DNA of 64,000 nucleotides from Calycina herbarum (taxonomy: Eukaryota > Ascomycota > Leotiomycetes > Helotiales > Pezizellaceae). The DNA lies in assembly GCA_001414485.1 (NCBI GenBank), contig LLEY01000086.1, positions 1 to 64,000 on the forward strand. The letters run 5' to 3'. The position numbers and the translations under genes were made by a program. Under the pieces are notes generated by a model that saw nothing but the letters and a program-made list of their open reading frames with translations, made no database searches and was not told where the DNA came from. Shown here piece after piece: positions 12,738 through 24,797 of the stretch (within the stretch, counting starts at the first letter, position 1; each line of letters starts with the position of its first letter).

Positions 12738-15233
12738 ATGTCCTACAACTACGGAGGTAAGTGGATGGAGACGCAAGCTTTGGCGGCGGGCGCGATGTTG
12801 ATCGAGTGCTACAAATGCTAACAATTTCTTAGCATCGCCTTATGGCCGTCCCCCAGGCTTTGGATCATTCCCAGGCCAGAGCGGTTCTCCGCCTGGCATG
12901 GGTCCACCACCGGGAATGGGTATGTACGAGTCTTTTCTACCTCCTTCCAGCCTTCTAACTATGATACAGGTCCCCCCCCAGGGATGTCAGCGCCAGGTAC
13001 GGCTCCTCCTCCTGGAATACAGCAAGCCAATAGTACTCAGGCTAGTCGACCAAGTGGCCTTCCAGCCAGCTTTCAGGGTCCTCCAAATATGCCGAATATA
13101 AACTTCTCCGCGCCAGTTATTCGATTAGGCGCAGGTCCCTCGAAGCCAACCACGCCAATGGCAGGTCCCGGCGGAAGGAGAGAAAGTTCAGAACAAATGT
13201 CTGCTGGTGGCAGAGCTGGGTTGGGCGCTGAGCGGGGCATGGAGGCTCAACGACAGGCCCTTCGAGATAGCATGATGTCTTTGGTTCCACCAACGAAGGA
13301 AGAAATAGTACGAACACTTTTCATTGGGGGAATTACAGAGGGGACTGGTGGGGATGATGGTATCGAGAGGATATTATGTACGGCTGGAAGATTACGAAGA
13401 TGGGATCGAGCCACAGATGCGGACGGAAAGCAGTGCTCTTTTGGATTCGCACAGTACGACGATGCGGAAAGCTTGGAAACTGCTGTTGAGGTATTCAAGG
13501 ACATCGAGATTCCTCTCAAAAAGCAACCTCCCAGCACCGGCGCGAAGAAGGCCGAGGGCGAAGAAAAAGAGAAAATCGAAAAAGCAAAATTGCTGGTTTT
13601 TGTTGACGACAATTCCCTCAATTACCTCGAAAACTACAATTCAAATCGAGGAGACGATTCTGCAGCGCAACAATCGAGATTAGATGTTGCACGAGCAAAT
13701 CTAAAGGGCGTTTTATTCGAACTATTCCATCCTCCCATGTTTGTCAAAATGGAAAATACCGACGGAGACACAGAAATGCAGGACGCGGATGGAAATAAGG
13801 ACAATGTAGAGGTTGTCAATATACCTTTGGCGGTTGATGATGAGCTTGCGGATATCCCGGCAGAGATGCGAGAGACGGTCGCACAAGAAATCACTGCATT
13901 CCGAGATCGTAGCACCAGAAGGGACATGGAACGTTTGAAGCGAGAGGAAGAAATGGAGGCAATGGAACGACAACGCAACGGAGCACCTCGACCGTCTCGA
14001 CTTGCTTCCCCCGGCCCTCAAATTCCCAATGGCCCAGCCGCCGGTACAAATAATATTCCTCTTGGTCCCCGGGGCGTCCCAAATGCACCATCTGGCCCTA
14101 AACTTCAAGGTCAACAAATTCCTCGCGACTACCAGCAAGGAGTGAAATTCATTAATGGTAGCGGCATCAACGGCGCTTCTAATAGCGGCTTTTGGATCAA
14201 CCGAGAAGAGGAAGACGATCCTGCGAGCGACGAAGAACTAGAAAGACGGCGCATTGACAAGAAGAAAGAGGAATTGGAGAATCAATATGGTGACCAGGAA
14301 CGCCGTTGGCTCAATCGGGAAAAATCACGCACAGCTGCCGTAGATCGAGAAAATGCACGGGAGGGTGATGACGAAGGGAGGCTTAAGGCGGAAAAGGAAA
14401 AGATGGGCCAGCGTCTGAAGGCTTGGGACGATGATGTCGAGTCTTCTAGGAAAAAGGAAGAATACTATGCTGACAGGAGTATGTGGATTCGAAATCGTGC
14501 CATTTTCCGATCACGCGAAGCTGCTGCAGACGAAAGAGACCGTGTTGCAGAGCAAAAAGAACGCCAACGGGAGATGGCTGATAAAGAGCAAGCTCGAGGT
14601 ATGGCCGATTCATTTCTTGATCGCCAAGCCGAAGAACTCGAATCTCGTGCAGGTCGTGCTCAGCAACCGTTCAAGCTGTCACTGGGTGCTGCAGCCCAGA
14701 AAGCCCAGAAGGCTGCACCACCTCGGCGAACTGTTGCTGAAGTCGAAGGTCTCCTGGAAGACGAAGAGGACGCCGAGAAAACGTCAAAACGAACTCTCAT
14801 TCCTATCAAATTCGATCCGTCAGCCGCAGCATCTGCTCTCACTGACGAAGAGCGTGATCAAGCTGTGAGGCAACTCGCTGCAGATATCCCTACTGACAAA
14901 GACGGTCTGTGGGCTTGGGAAGTCAAATGGGAATTTGTTGATGACGCTGTGGTCGAGAAACTTAAGCCATTCGTGGAGAAGAAAATCATGGAATACCTTG
15001 GTGTTCAGGAACAGTTACTCGTCGAGGTGGTTGAGGAACATGTCAGAACTAGAGGAAAGCCTCAGGAATTGGTGGACCAACTATCGGGTGTAAGTTTTCC
15101 CCTGTCCTCCTGGAAGTAACTATACTAATCAGTCTGGCAGGCACTTGATGAGGAAGCTGAAGCTCTGGTCAAGAAATTATGGAGAATGTTGATTTTCTTC
15201 TCCGAGAGTGAGAAGAAGGGACTTTCTGCCTGA
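12738..15233 (+). CDS. RBM25-type splicing factor (RRM plus PWI domain)
   Basis: Predicted nuclear, U1 snRNP-associated pre-mRNA splicing factor of 772 aa. Exons: 12738-12756, 12833-12919, 12970-15089 and 15141-15233, all in phase with GT-AG introns. The last intron has a TACTAATC branch site. The N-terminus is Pro/Gly/Met-rich (PPGMGPPPGM repeats). An RRM at about residues 140-240 contains RTLFIGGITEG and FGFAQYDDAESL. A long Arg/Glu/Asp-rich, probably helical segment fills the middle. The C-terminus is a PWI fold (LWAWEVKWEFVDD ... LKPFVEKKIMEYLGV ... LVEVVEEHVRTR), finished by the last exon (ALDEEAEALVKKLW). Domain order and length match RBM25. The small first exon with its GTAAGT donor explains why the coding sequence seems to start late in exon 3. 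Confidence 0.92.
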
Positions 15234-16888
15234 AGTGTACACTCCGTGAAAAATCTGCCTGCGGCTCACATATCACTAGTGCAAAGTTAATTACAAAATC
15301 GGGTGTCCTTCCTTCGGTTCAGGGTCGGGGATCTAACAGAATGAAGGCGTGCGGAAAAGGAGCAATATTGGCGTCAAGGGTCAGTTAGTTGTACGTTGGG
15401 GACGGTTGTACGATATGATTACGAAATTGGTTGTCGAGAAGAGAAGCAGCCACTATCAGAAAATGAATATCATTTGAGAAAAATCTGACTGATTGCTAGG
15501 TCAGCGTTTTTGCGTGTATCTTCGTACATCAATCGCCTCAGCGTGGTAGTTATATCGGAAGAAGAATTTGATATGCTGTATTTTTTTCAAGGACAATAGG
15601 TGCGAGCAATCACAATATATATCCCCATATGAGAGAAATTATAAAGAAGTTGGCTTATTACACAGTAATACGTTAAGGTATTGAGCAGAGTCCCGATTTG
15701 CAATTGAGCAACATCAGAGGAACACCATTAACCCGCCACCACGCTTCTTATCCCTTTTCCCTCAAGGGGTCATTGATTCTTCTCGTAGTTGCGAAGCAAA
15801 CTACAGGGTTCCTGCCATGTGGGTTGTTGGTGTCACCGCGCAGTTACACTGCATACCTACACCAAGCCTTACAACTTCGCGTGGCAATGTCTCGCAAGAC
15901 GAGCTGATCAGGATCGAGACTTCGGCTTATCATTTCAACCAAGTCTCCAAGCACCCCCCCTTCTCTTTTCTCTTTCTTTCTATTAGCCTCTGTTTACGCT
16001 GAAAATCATCGATCAAGTTATTGGTCGCCTTCTACTTAAGAATATCACTGTACCAGGTACAATATGTGTGTGTTTGGCCAAAGTAGTTGTGCAATTTTGT
16101 ACGAATTCTGATACGAAGAAAAAGCTCGTGAGAAGAAAAGATTAGTTTCAGCAATGCATGTGTAAAATGAGCCGCAAGCTCGAACCAGACTAAAACCAGA
16201 GTACATGTAGGAGCCATTTCTTGAAGGGGCGACCTCAAATCCCCTTTCCCTTCGACTCGATGGATTTTGTAAGGGAAGACAACCTTGACCTCGAACCTCC
16301 TCGAGTTTGAGAGGTCATTCCTTCCTGGCTTGAATGGCTAGGCCTAGATAGCCTCGCCCCTTCTCTCTCGACGTCGAGGTCGGCCGTGGCACCCTGGCCG
16401 CGACGAGAAGGGAAGGCACGACTATGTTCTGACCCAGAGTATAAAGCCCCCTGTCGTCCTCTCCATATACATGCTTTTTCATCATGGAAAATGAATCGGG
16501 GGGGGTAAGGACCGGTACACCACAATTGTCGACCTCGATTCCTGAGTTTGGACAGGATACGAGGTCTCTCAATTGCTCCGTCCCTCGCACTCCTAATCGG
16601 ATTTACCTAAAAGACTACTTTTGGCTTGGGTTTGAGTTTGGAGCAATCATTGGCTAATCGAAGCCTGCCTCGTGGTTTTCTGTTGATTGGTTTCAAAGTC
16701 CTTTTTAGATACTTATTACTATGTTTTATTATCTATTTCCAATCTCCTAGCTACTTTAGCAGCCTGAACAATCGCCGAGGGATTCCGCATAGGTTGTTAG
16801 CAGCAACTTGTCGTACTACGACCTACAAACCTATCTGTCTACACATTTAATTTAAAAAATCACGTTTCCTGATATTTATTCCTCAAAC
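15234..16888. other. intergenic DNA
   Basis: Downstream of the splicing-factor gene I see only short frames on both strands. The stretch 16230-16600 is GC-richer with opposing frames of about 90 codons that encode nothing recognisable. It may include the leader of the uncertain gene that follows. Confidence 0.5.
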
Positions 16889-17463
16889 ATGCCAGATGCC
16901 ACCAATTCCCAGCCGGACGCTTAATGTCAGAGATAAGGGGGATCGTCGAGCTATCATCACAAGTTGACCTAGTGAGTGCTGCCAAAGTTCGTCATAGAAC
17001 GAATAATAACGAGGGTGCTTCGTTGGAATTTATTGCTCTTCCAGAATTTCACAATTACTTCCAAGATGACGATTCTGCAGATTTTGGTGGTGTCAAAGGG
17101 CAAGATTGTGGAGATGGAAGTTGTAATTCGAAATCGAGTACCTGGGGAGTGCATGGTGTTGTAAGTGAAACAATCAATGCAATTTTGGATTATGAGGAGA
17201 CTGATAGTGTCATTCTAGGTATTTCTATCGTATCGCGTGCTGGCTACATGGGAAAGGAAGTCTTCCAGTATGAGAAGGAAGAGTTTGTGTTTTGTCGTAA
17301 CAACTTCCCAACCGATAACGTTATGGTTGAATGCAATACTTGAATCGGACAATGCGGGTTTAGGGCATTTACTTCCGGAGACCTGGCCTACCATCGGGTG
17401 GGCGATGAAGAAGATTACCATGATTTCTCGTTGAGTATTATGAAGGCGAACTGTTTGGCTTTT
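16889..17463 (+). CDS. possible spliced gene, unknown product, with upstream mini-ORF
   Basis: A frame from 16924 encodes MSEIRGIVELSS... and an Asp/Gly/Cys-rich stretch (DFGGVKGQDCGDGSCNS) ending WGVHGV, where a perfect GTAAGT donor occurs (17164). An acceptor lies at 17219 (CATTCTAG). After it two frames look plausible: one continues VSRAGYMGKEVFQYEKEEF, the other ends in TGA/TAA near 17460 with DLAYHRVGDEEDYHDF. I could not find one splice pattern that joins them in phase, so the 3' half is unresolved and the gene may be broken. An 11-codon ORF at 16889 ends in TAATG, its stop overlapping the ATG of the longer frame. Confidence 0.3.
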
Positions 17464-18844
17464 TAAGAGCGTGATATTTTGCCCAATGAGGTGTTTTTAA
17501 GGCATTGCTCCTCTAAAAACCTTCAATTACACGTCACGACTCGTGTAGTCCAGAAAATTTCTCGGCTGCTTCTTTCTCAACAAAACTCACTGTAAGTATG
17601 AGCCGTGGCGTTTCGCCCATCCCGGACCCCAAGCTCAGGCCCCCCCAAAAAACAGTCGCCCCTGGAGCTCTCCACGCCCCAAATTAGTTCTTCCCCGCAT
17701 TTCGGCAGCTTCGGCTACGAACTACTCCTCCACGCCTTCCCGTTTTCTGAATAGGTCAGCTCTTCCACTCAACCGACACCACCCCGATCCCAGACAGGAA
17801 CATCACGAAAAAGTGTAATCCACGACTCGTGCATATCGAATGATGTTTAATGGTCTCAGTTAGATGACCAAGGGTTACAATTGGATAATGGGCGCGCTGT
17901 AATTCCGTTGTTCCTTTGCTCCAGACCTTGAGGTGTTTGGTACGCGTTGAAGTACTGCTTGGTGTCTTGGATACGGTCGTGGACAGGTTCACCGAGTGGT
18001 GGTGGGAAAATAGGTGAGTTTTGGGGAAGTTTTTTTTTGTTATTGCAGCTCCGGCAATGAAGCAATTCGGGCTTCTTTACAGCACTGTTTACATTTCCTG
18101 TGTCTTGAGATTTCGTTTCAATACTTGACTTTAAATAATAGCTCGTCATGACAGAACGCCATATGCTAGACAAACAAGGATATCGGTAGAGCGAAGCAGA
18201 AACGCTCTAGATTCATAACACCTATATCCTTGGAGTGCATGGCATTCATTTAAATCCGCGCTATTTGGACAGGCACATTAGGCCCAATACGGGCAGTTCC
18301 CAGAAGGGGAGACCTGCCACCCATGTCTCACTCAAGGCGGCGGTGACCAAGTCCAATGGAGTGCTGTATCACTTCACAAAGACAACAGCCTTCCATGTCT
18401 CCGTGTCAGCTGTTGCCATAGCAAATACAGTTATCAGAAATTTAGGTGCATATCATTCTTATCCTTCAGCATTTCTCTAACAATATTAGTTGAAAACTGC
18501 TTTCCATATTACACCCGCCGCTTTCACGCACGGGATACCAAGAGAGCTCTGCTCCGGTCAGACAAGCATCATGAAATTCAATTGCGGAGATCGTCTGGGA
18601 CCAATAATGGCAGACTCCAGTGACCCAGCCCTTGATAGAGCTCCAGAGCTACGTATGTGCGTTTGTGGGGTACAACGGATGAGAGGGAGAGCTATAGTAC
18701 ATAATGAATGGGAGCCACAACTTCCTACTTACTTTCTTGCTATCCAATTCTCAATCAACATTCATACATAACGTTTTCTTTATATATTATATCCATAAGT
18801 CTGGGGTTTTTATCCATTTCTTTCCACTCTTGAATCATTACAGT
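17464..18844. other. no supported gene
   Basis: Open frames of up to 105 codons occur on both strands (for example 17856-18173, minus) but none shows a recognisable domain. The last part (about 18700-18844) is the promoter and leader of the acetate transporter, with a TATATATTATAT stretch about 60 bp before the start codon. Confidence 0.5.
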
Positions 18845-20066
18845 ATGGCCGCTACCAACGGTCATCACAACGGTGCTCGAACGAACAGCAATGGAGAAGT
18901 TCTAGAGAAAGACTTCACGCAATCCACAAATAATGGATCTGAAGCATACCACATGAGCGACGTCAATATGCCACATGGTGATGCGCTGAAGAGAATTCAG
19001 ACCGCGGGAAGCATCTCGATTTCTCCCGAGCTTTTCGAAAAGCTCTATCTTTCACCTCAGAACAATGTGAAGGGGGATTTACGGAAGACCTTTGGCAACC
19101 CTACACCTGTGCAAGTCATCTTTCTAACGTTTGGATAATTGATCTAATTGATTGACCATTTAGTTGCTTGCTTGGATTCCTTCTCTCGCTATCACCTCTT
19201 TCTTGTGATCTTATGGGCTGGAGAGGTGCCGGGGGCAATGGAGCTGCTGGAATGTAAATAATCCCTTAATATTTTCCTGCAATATAACTCATAACTAACC
19301 CTGTTTATAGTGGCGCCTACTACTTCTTCGGTGGTCTATTAATGACAGTCGGTGGGGTTTTGGAATTTGTCCTGGGGAACACATTTCCATTCGTCGTCTT
19401 CACCTCCTTCGGTGCCTTCTGGTTGACCTTCGCTGCAACACTCCAACCCTTCTACAGTGGGTATTCTCCGAGTTATTTTTCCCTCTTTCAGGTTGTTTTA
19501 GGAGGATTAAGACACCATTTCCTCCCAAGACATCTCACTTCCTCCTCACACAACCCCGTTTCTTCCTAGTTTCCTGAAACATACTTCTAGAAAGGGCAAT
19601 ACTGACTCCGAGATCATCCGTAGTGGCTTATGGACTTTACGCTCCCCCAGGCGGCGCTGCAACAGAAGGCCTAGCAACAGTAGGATTCACAGCCTCCTTC
19701 GGGTTCTTCCTTCTCTTCATGGCAGTCCTATGTTTTATCTACCTCATCTGCTCTTTACGAACTAATATCGTTTTCGTTGTTATTTTCTTCACACTACTTA
19801 TGGCGTTTGCTCTTCTTGCTGCTTCGTATTGGCAGAATGCCAATTCTCTTGCCAACAATGATCCTAGTGCCGCTGCGTTGGCTGGGAAATTGCAGAAGGC
19901 AGGTGGTGCTTTTGCCTTTGTTACTTGTATGGCTGGATGGTGGATTTTTGCTGCGATTATGTTGGCGAGTTTGGATTTTCCTTTCTCGATTCCCGTTGGG
20001 GACTTGAGTACCATGATAAAGAGTGGAACTGATAGACGAAGGGAGAAGGGAGAAAATATGGCGTGA
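18845..20066 (+). CDS. acetate transporter, Gpr1/Fun34/YaaH family (Ady2/AcpA-like)
   Basis: Predicted plasma-membrane acetate/proton permease of 314 aa. Exons: 18845-19110, 19164-19253, 19311-19456 and 19624-20066. The N-terminal 75 residues are hydrophilic, followed by the family entry motif (FGNPTPVCLLGF, normally NPxPLGL) and six hydrophobic segments: LLGFLLSLSPLSCDLMGW, YYFFGGLLMTVGGVLEF, FVVFTSFGAFWLTFAATLQPF, TASFGFFLLFMAVLCFIYL, IVFVVIFFTLLMAFALLAASYW and AFAFVTCMAGWWIFAAIMLASL. The first intron has GCAAGT instead of a GT donor; only that site keeps the frame. The transport role is known for the family; the substrate here is inferred. The ATG follows a leader with a TATA-like run. Confidence 0.93.
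19111..19163 (+). other. GC-AG intron
   Basis: The donor reads CCTGT|GCAAGT and the acceptor CATTTAG. GC donors are known to be tolerated when the rest of the 5' splice site is a good match to U1, as here. The adjacent GT at 19109 leaves the wrong phase, so the GC donor is required to join NPTP to VCLLGF. A GATTGACC branch-like site lies just upstream of the acceptor. Confidence 0.75.
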
Positions 20067-20385
20067 AGGGATCGTGGATATAGGGTGGGTAGGTTGGCGA
20101 AGAATGGTGTTGTGTCATTTGAACTTTTGGTGGCTGCAAAACTGGGAAGAGTTGTAAATAAGTTTTGTATCATGTCATAATCTGAGTCATAATTGAAAAA
20201 ATAACTTCTCCAAGAAAGCAGTCAAGGTTTTAGTATAAAACCGAAGGTCGTACTCGTTGAAGAGTGAATTGAAACCAGGCTGACCTAGGCTCCCTCGATG
20301 CAGCACAGCTTCCGGTACCCACGGTCTCATTGAGGTATCAGGCTCGTGAACCAATCAATATGTGCCAAAGCGAAATTGTTCACTA

Positions 20386-20990
20386 TCAATAAAGATTTCT
20401 TACTTGAATCCTTGAATCCAGCGTGGAATTCCAGGTTTCATCGTCCCTCCAAAGATCTTTATTGTGCCAAAATTTCCACTTCAAAGTCTTCCATAATGAG
20501 TTTTCGAGAGACAGCAATTTATCATATCGCCACTCGAGATACTCGTCATGCAGTTGTTCATGTGCTGCATCCTTGTACCAATCTTTCACTTTTACATCGC
20601 ATCGATTGAAGACCACAAAGCAACCATCTGGATGATCCTCCTTAAATAAATTGACCACTAATCATGTATTTATGTCGGTAGAATTTCTAACCTAAAAGGA
20701 TAATGTGAGGAAGTCATACTACGATCGATAACAAACAGTTCATTCCGTGACTCAAGCCATTTTACGCGGCCCCCAAGTTTGAATTTGTCGCAGAAGAAGT
20801 CATGACTGTGTTTGTAGAGACACTCATGCATGCAGCGGCAGCGTGATGATACACGGTGGGTTCGACATTTCCTGAACCCACACGTCGGAGGGTGACCACA
20901 TCTGTGTTTGCACTCGCATTGTAGGATTCGATCGAGGCTCTTTTCGACGGTTTTGGACAACGTAGAAGCAGAATATGGTGGTGGTGATTC
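20386..20990 (-). CDS. possible Cys-rich small protein gene
   Basis: Two open stretches join in phase through a 65 bp intron (20658-20722; donor GTAGTA, acceptor GATTAG), giving FVID-LVNLFKEDHPDGCF. The upstream part is strikingly Cys/His-rich (LQCECKHRCGHPPTCGFRKC followed by RCRCMHECLYKHSHDFFC), like a metal-binding module. The downstream part is acidic and Trp-rich (WYKDAAHEQLHDEYLEWRY, WRDDETWNS). The first in-frame ATG of the visible exon is at 20831, which would cut off most of the Cys module, so a further 5' exon may exist. I do not recognise the family, and no signal peptide is visible. Confidence 0.42.
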
Positions 20991-22110
20991 TGATGATTAG
21001 ACCATTGTTTGATTGGATTTTGAATTTCTGCAGCGTGTATTCATTCCATTGGAGAAATCGTGGATGAATACGATTATTCCTTAGTGGCCATGCTCAACAA
21101 TTAGCAAGAACTGGCTGGAATTAGAGTGGAATAAGGTCCTGATGTGATTCCTCTCGGTGCAGTCTACGTCACTGTCAAGTTGAATGCCAGAAGATAAAAG
21201 TAGCCACGAAAGAAGATTAGCCGAAGTGAAGCGGCATTTACCGTTATCCCGCAACACAAAGTGTACTATAGATGGCAGAAAAGGAAAAGGAAAACACCTT
21301 ATTTACAGTCTTCACAAGAGGATATATAATCAAGTTCATTTTGATATTTGCCGAAATCTCAGTTCAGTACTGATAACTTTTCTACATTTTTTATTTCCTA
21401 ATCCTGCTATTCGATGCATAAATTGATGAGAAAATTCAGTACTATTCCAGAAATTAGATCTTGCTTTAGGTTATTCTCCCGAGGAGAATTAGGGAAATGT
21501 AACACGTGACTGTAACTGTCCTTATCTCATTGCTATTTACTTCTATCTTTACATTTAAAAAGGAAGAAAGCTCATAAACCTCTTGGATAACAAGCGTGCG
21601 GAAGAAGGAGTGTTGGACAAGTGTAATGTTGATACGAAAGCTACGCTCCATCACGTGTAATACTTTTCTAGTTACCTGGCTACCCGACGTTATCGAATTT
21701 TGTGCTCTCTACGGGCGTATTGTAGAAATTCATTCTACTCTACTTATTTTCTAGTTAGTCAGAGTCTGTTTATCCGTAGAAGTGAGTATATCTACTCAAC
21801 TTCGATTGTACGAAACAGCCTGGGATAAGTAAAAGTATTATTCGAGAAGGGTTAAAAGAATTAGAAAGCTAATTACTTGATTTTTTCAAACACTCCCGGA
21901 GAATCTCTTTATTTTTCCAAGAATTATCAGAGTAATGAGAAATATAGGTGTCCGCAGAGGAAAGCGCAGAACTATATACTGCGAGCTAAGCGATCATCGA
22001 ATATATGAACAGCAATGTAATTAGATATTAGACGAGGCAATTAAGAGTAAGCGTGTACAAGACTCAATATATAGAAAGGAAAGTATGTGCATGCTAAACA
22101 GATCCACAAA
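20991..22110. other. intergenic DNA with short palindromes
   Basis: AT-rich with no supported gene. A short perfect palindrome-like segment occurs near 21474 (TTCTCCCGAGGAGAA). The rest holds no recognisable feature. Confidence 0.5.
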
Positions 22111-23101
22111 TCAAGAGACAAAAACAGTTTGCCCGGGTTCCCCGACTTGTGAGGCACTGAATGTACTCATGGTGCTCTTCCGCTTCGCCTTTCGTTTCTG
22201 TAGATAGAAATATAGTGCAATTGCCCCTCCGACAAGACTTCCCACGCCACCTAAAGTTCCGGCAATGACTGCGGGTAAATTGATCCCGCTTGGAGGCGTT
22301 GGGGAAGGTTTTGGCGCTGTGTTTGTAGGAGACGTAACGGGAGTTACTTGTGTTGTTGAAGATAGGGATGTTGTGGAGGATGATGAGAAGGACCGTGATG
22401 TAAGGGGCGGATTTGATGAGGTGGTGGTCATGCCAGTGGTTTGTTTAACGGTAGTTGTACTACTCACACCCGTGAATGTCACATTTAACAGCCGACTTGG
22501 AGTTGCGGAATCTGCGGTGCAAAACCTGGCCATGTACGTTGTAATATTGTCCTGAAAAACCAAAGCGCCGCAATAGGGAGCTGATGAAGAACTGGTCCGC
22601 CCAGTGTTAGCACAGCCCTTTTGAAAAAACTTCACAATTCCACATTGCTTACCATGTCAATTCATCTGCATTGCTGCTCAACGCAGTAGCTGGATAATTA
22701 TAGCATCTTGTACGTGCCGTAAACACCCCCGGGCCTGAAGTTAAGCAGGCTTCCCATAGATAGCCATTTTGGTTTCCAAAACTGCAAGTGAAAGGTGCCG
22801 TACACTGGAAGTTTGAATGTGCTAAGCTAGTGTGTCAGTGGACTATGCGGGAATTAAATAGACTAGATCGTGGGAACTTCATACTTGAGGTTTCGTCAAT
22901 AATTGACCATCCTGGACACGTATTATATTTGATTTGCCGCCCTTTCAAATTGGGGACATGTATTGGACTTGGCGTTACATCCGGTGGGAACGAAGTAATG
23001 AAAGAATTGGTAGTCGAGGCTGGGAGTAAGGAGGATGCAGAGACACAATGTAGACACAATACTAGAAGTATGAACCTAAGAGTAGAATTGATAGCCATCA
23101 T
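22111..23101 (-). CDS. secreted-domain, single-pass membrane protein (tandem copy 1)
   Basis: Predicted type I surface protein of 288 aa. Exons 23101-22885, 22821-22653 and 22591-22111, with introns of 63 and 61 bp, phases consistent. Domain order: signal peptide (LRFILLVLCLHCVSASS), a Cys-rich ectodomain with about eight cysteines including CPGWS, CTAPFTCSFGNQNGYLW and APYCGALVF, a long Ser/Thr-rich probable O-glycosylated stalk (about residues 165-220), one membrane helix (VIAGTLGGVGSLVGGAIALYF) and a basic stop-transfer tail (QKRKAKRKS). The architecture recalls fungal wall-sensor or adhesin-like proteins, but no named domain is recognised. It is paralogous to the gene at 23890-24797. Start at 23101 or at the adjacent Met 23098. 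Confidence 0.82.
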
Positions 23102-23889
23102 GTATAAATAAGTAGTAATAGAATGAAATTTTCAAATTAAAACTAAGAGTAAGAAGAGACCTAAGAAGATGGGCCGATAAAGATGTCGCCAGAAGATATG
23201 TAAATTGCGTATATCAGCCCTCAGCCTATCTTCCGGACCATGATCTACATGCGGATGATGTCTTGCACCCCCCACTCCAATCTATATATATCACTGAAAC
23301 ATGTCGAGGAATTGGGGTGTGGAAAAAGAAAACATTTCAGCTTCGGCGCCACGATGCGGCACGATGGGGACGCCGGCACCCAGAACGTGAGGGAAATTCT
23401 TGAATCTCGCACCACAGCATTTCTTTCCCTATACTTCTCCCGCGAACGTAATGTAAAGTGGCTCAGCCAATTTTGTCAACCTGGCTGTGGCGTGGGGGGG
23501 GCTTTCCTCCACTACATCACCTGCAGTACGCTTTCTGTCTTCTCGAGTTCCTGCTCACCCCCATCTGATACACTAGTAGCTCTATTCTTAAGGAAATTTA
23601 GAGTAGCGTTACCCTGTAGGCAAAATTCTCAGCACTAGTGTGGTGTGTTAAGCGAAAGGAAAGTTTGAAGTGCGGAACTTGAAGTGAGGCTTTTCATGTC
23701 TTTCAGAACTGGGAGCCTGAGAATCACATACTTATTTGAGTCTGCTCTACTTGGATTTCATGTCCACCTTCTTTTCAAGAAAAACATTATTTTTGTAGAT
23801 TGTTGGTAGCTAATTATTACAAGAAACAAAACTAAAAGAAAACGCGATTTCAAGTACAAGTACATATCCTCCTGTGTTCCGCCAACTTA

Positions 23890-24797
23890 TCAAGCACTTA
23901 TAGTAGTCTTCTCCTTCGCCTTCCGTTTCTGTAAATATTTATATAGTGCAAGGGCCCCTGCGACAAAACTTCCAACACCACCTAGCGTCCCCGCAATAGC
24001 CGCAATCATATCGATTCCCTGAGGTCCCGGAGGGGTTTTTTCTGTCGGAGATGCTCGTGCCGGGGCTGTGGAGGATGCTAAGGAAAGAACTGTAGAGCGT
24101 GATCTTGAGGAAGACAACAGTCTTGATGATGAAGTGGTGATTCGAGTACTCTTAAGACTTGGTCCCGTCCACATCGCAAACCTCGCAAAACTCGAAGTAG
24201 TGTGACAGATCATACCCGTGTATTTCAAATCGCTTTGCATCCAAACCCATGTGCCGCAATAGGGACGTGATTCGGGGCTAGTGAGCACCTGTATCAGCAC
24301 ATTTTCTTGCATTGCTTTTGGACTTCCACAATACCTACCAATGAGTTGCAGCTGGACCATTCAATGCATCATCCGTAAAATCTCGACAGGTTGTATATGA
24401 TGTAGTAATATTCTGCCCAGGTGTTCCGCAGCTTTGCCAAAGGTACCCATTTTGATTTCCCAAAGTGCAAGTATTTGGAGCAGTGCACAGCACGTATGGA
24501 TCTACGCATTTGAGGGGTCAATAGTAGCCTTTGAATTAAAAGGGAGTTGATTGCCAATATATTTATCTTGCCCAAGGGTTTGTTAAGTACTGACCATCCT
24601 GTGCAGGTATTCATTTGTGCTTGTCGTCTTCTCAATTCGGGAACATGTATAGCTAAAATAGAAGTTACTTGCGGTGGGTGCGAAGTAATGAACGTGTTTG
24701 TGCTGGCTGAGGCTGGGAGGAGGAAGGCTGCAGCGACAGAAATATATCGAATAAACAGTAACGCATTTATAAACCCAAGAATACATGGACCAGCCAT
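23890..24797 (-). CDS. secreted-domain, single-pass membrane protein (tandem copy 2)
   Basis: Paralogue of the upstream copy, about 258 aa. Exons 24797-24572, 24501-24339 and 24277-23890. The second intron is 61 bp, the same length as in copy 1. The ectodomain keeps the same landmarks: NTCTGWS, CTAPNTCTLGNQNGYLWQSC and PESRPYCGTW. Then come a Ser/Arg/Thr-rich stalk shorter than in copy 1, the helix AIAGTLGGVGSFVAGALALY and the tail LQKRKAKEKT. The first intron only joins in phase if the donor is GC (24571-24570, GGCAAG); the nearby GT donor shifts the frame. So either a GC-AG intron or a frameshift is present. The coding sequence is otherwise intact. The role is unknown; a surface location is inferred. 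Confidence 0.72.
24502..24571 (-). other. candidate GC-AG intron
   Basis: A 70 bp segment with donor TTGG|GCAAGA and acceptor GCGTAG. It joins WSVLNKPL to DPYVLCTAPNTC, matching the layout of the paralogue between CPGWS and CTAPFTC (11 against 12 intervening residues after Trp-Ser). The competing GT donor at 24590-24589 gives phase 0 while the acceptor needs phase 1. Confidence 0.5.

Noticed and set aside
17756..18173. Minus-strand frames of 78-105 codons
   Set aside because: Two frames overlap without a consistent splice pattern and show no recognisable domain.
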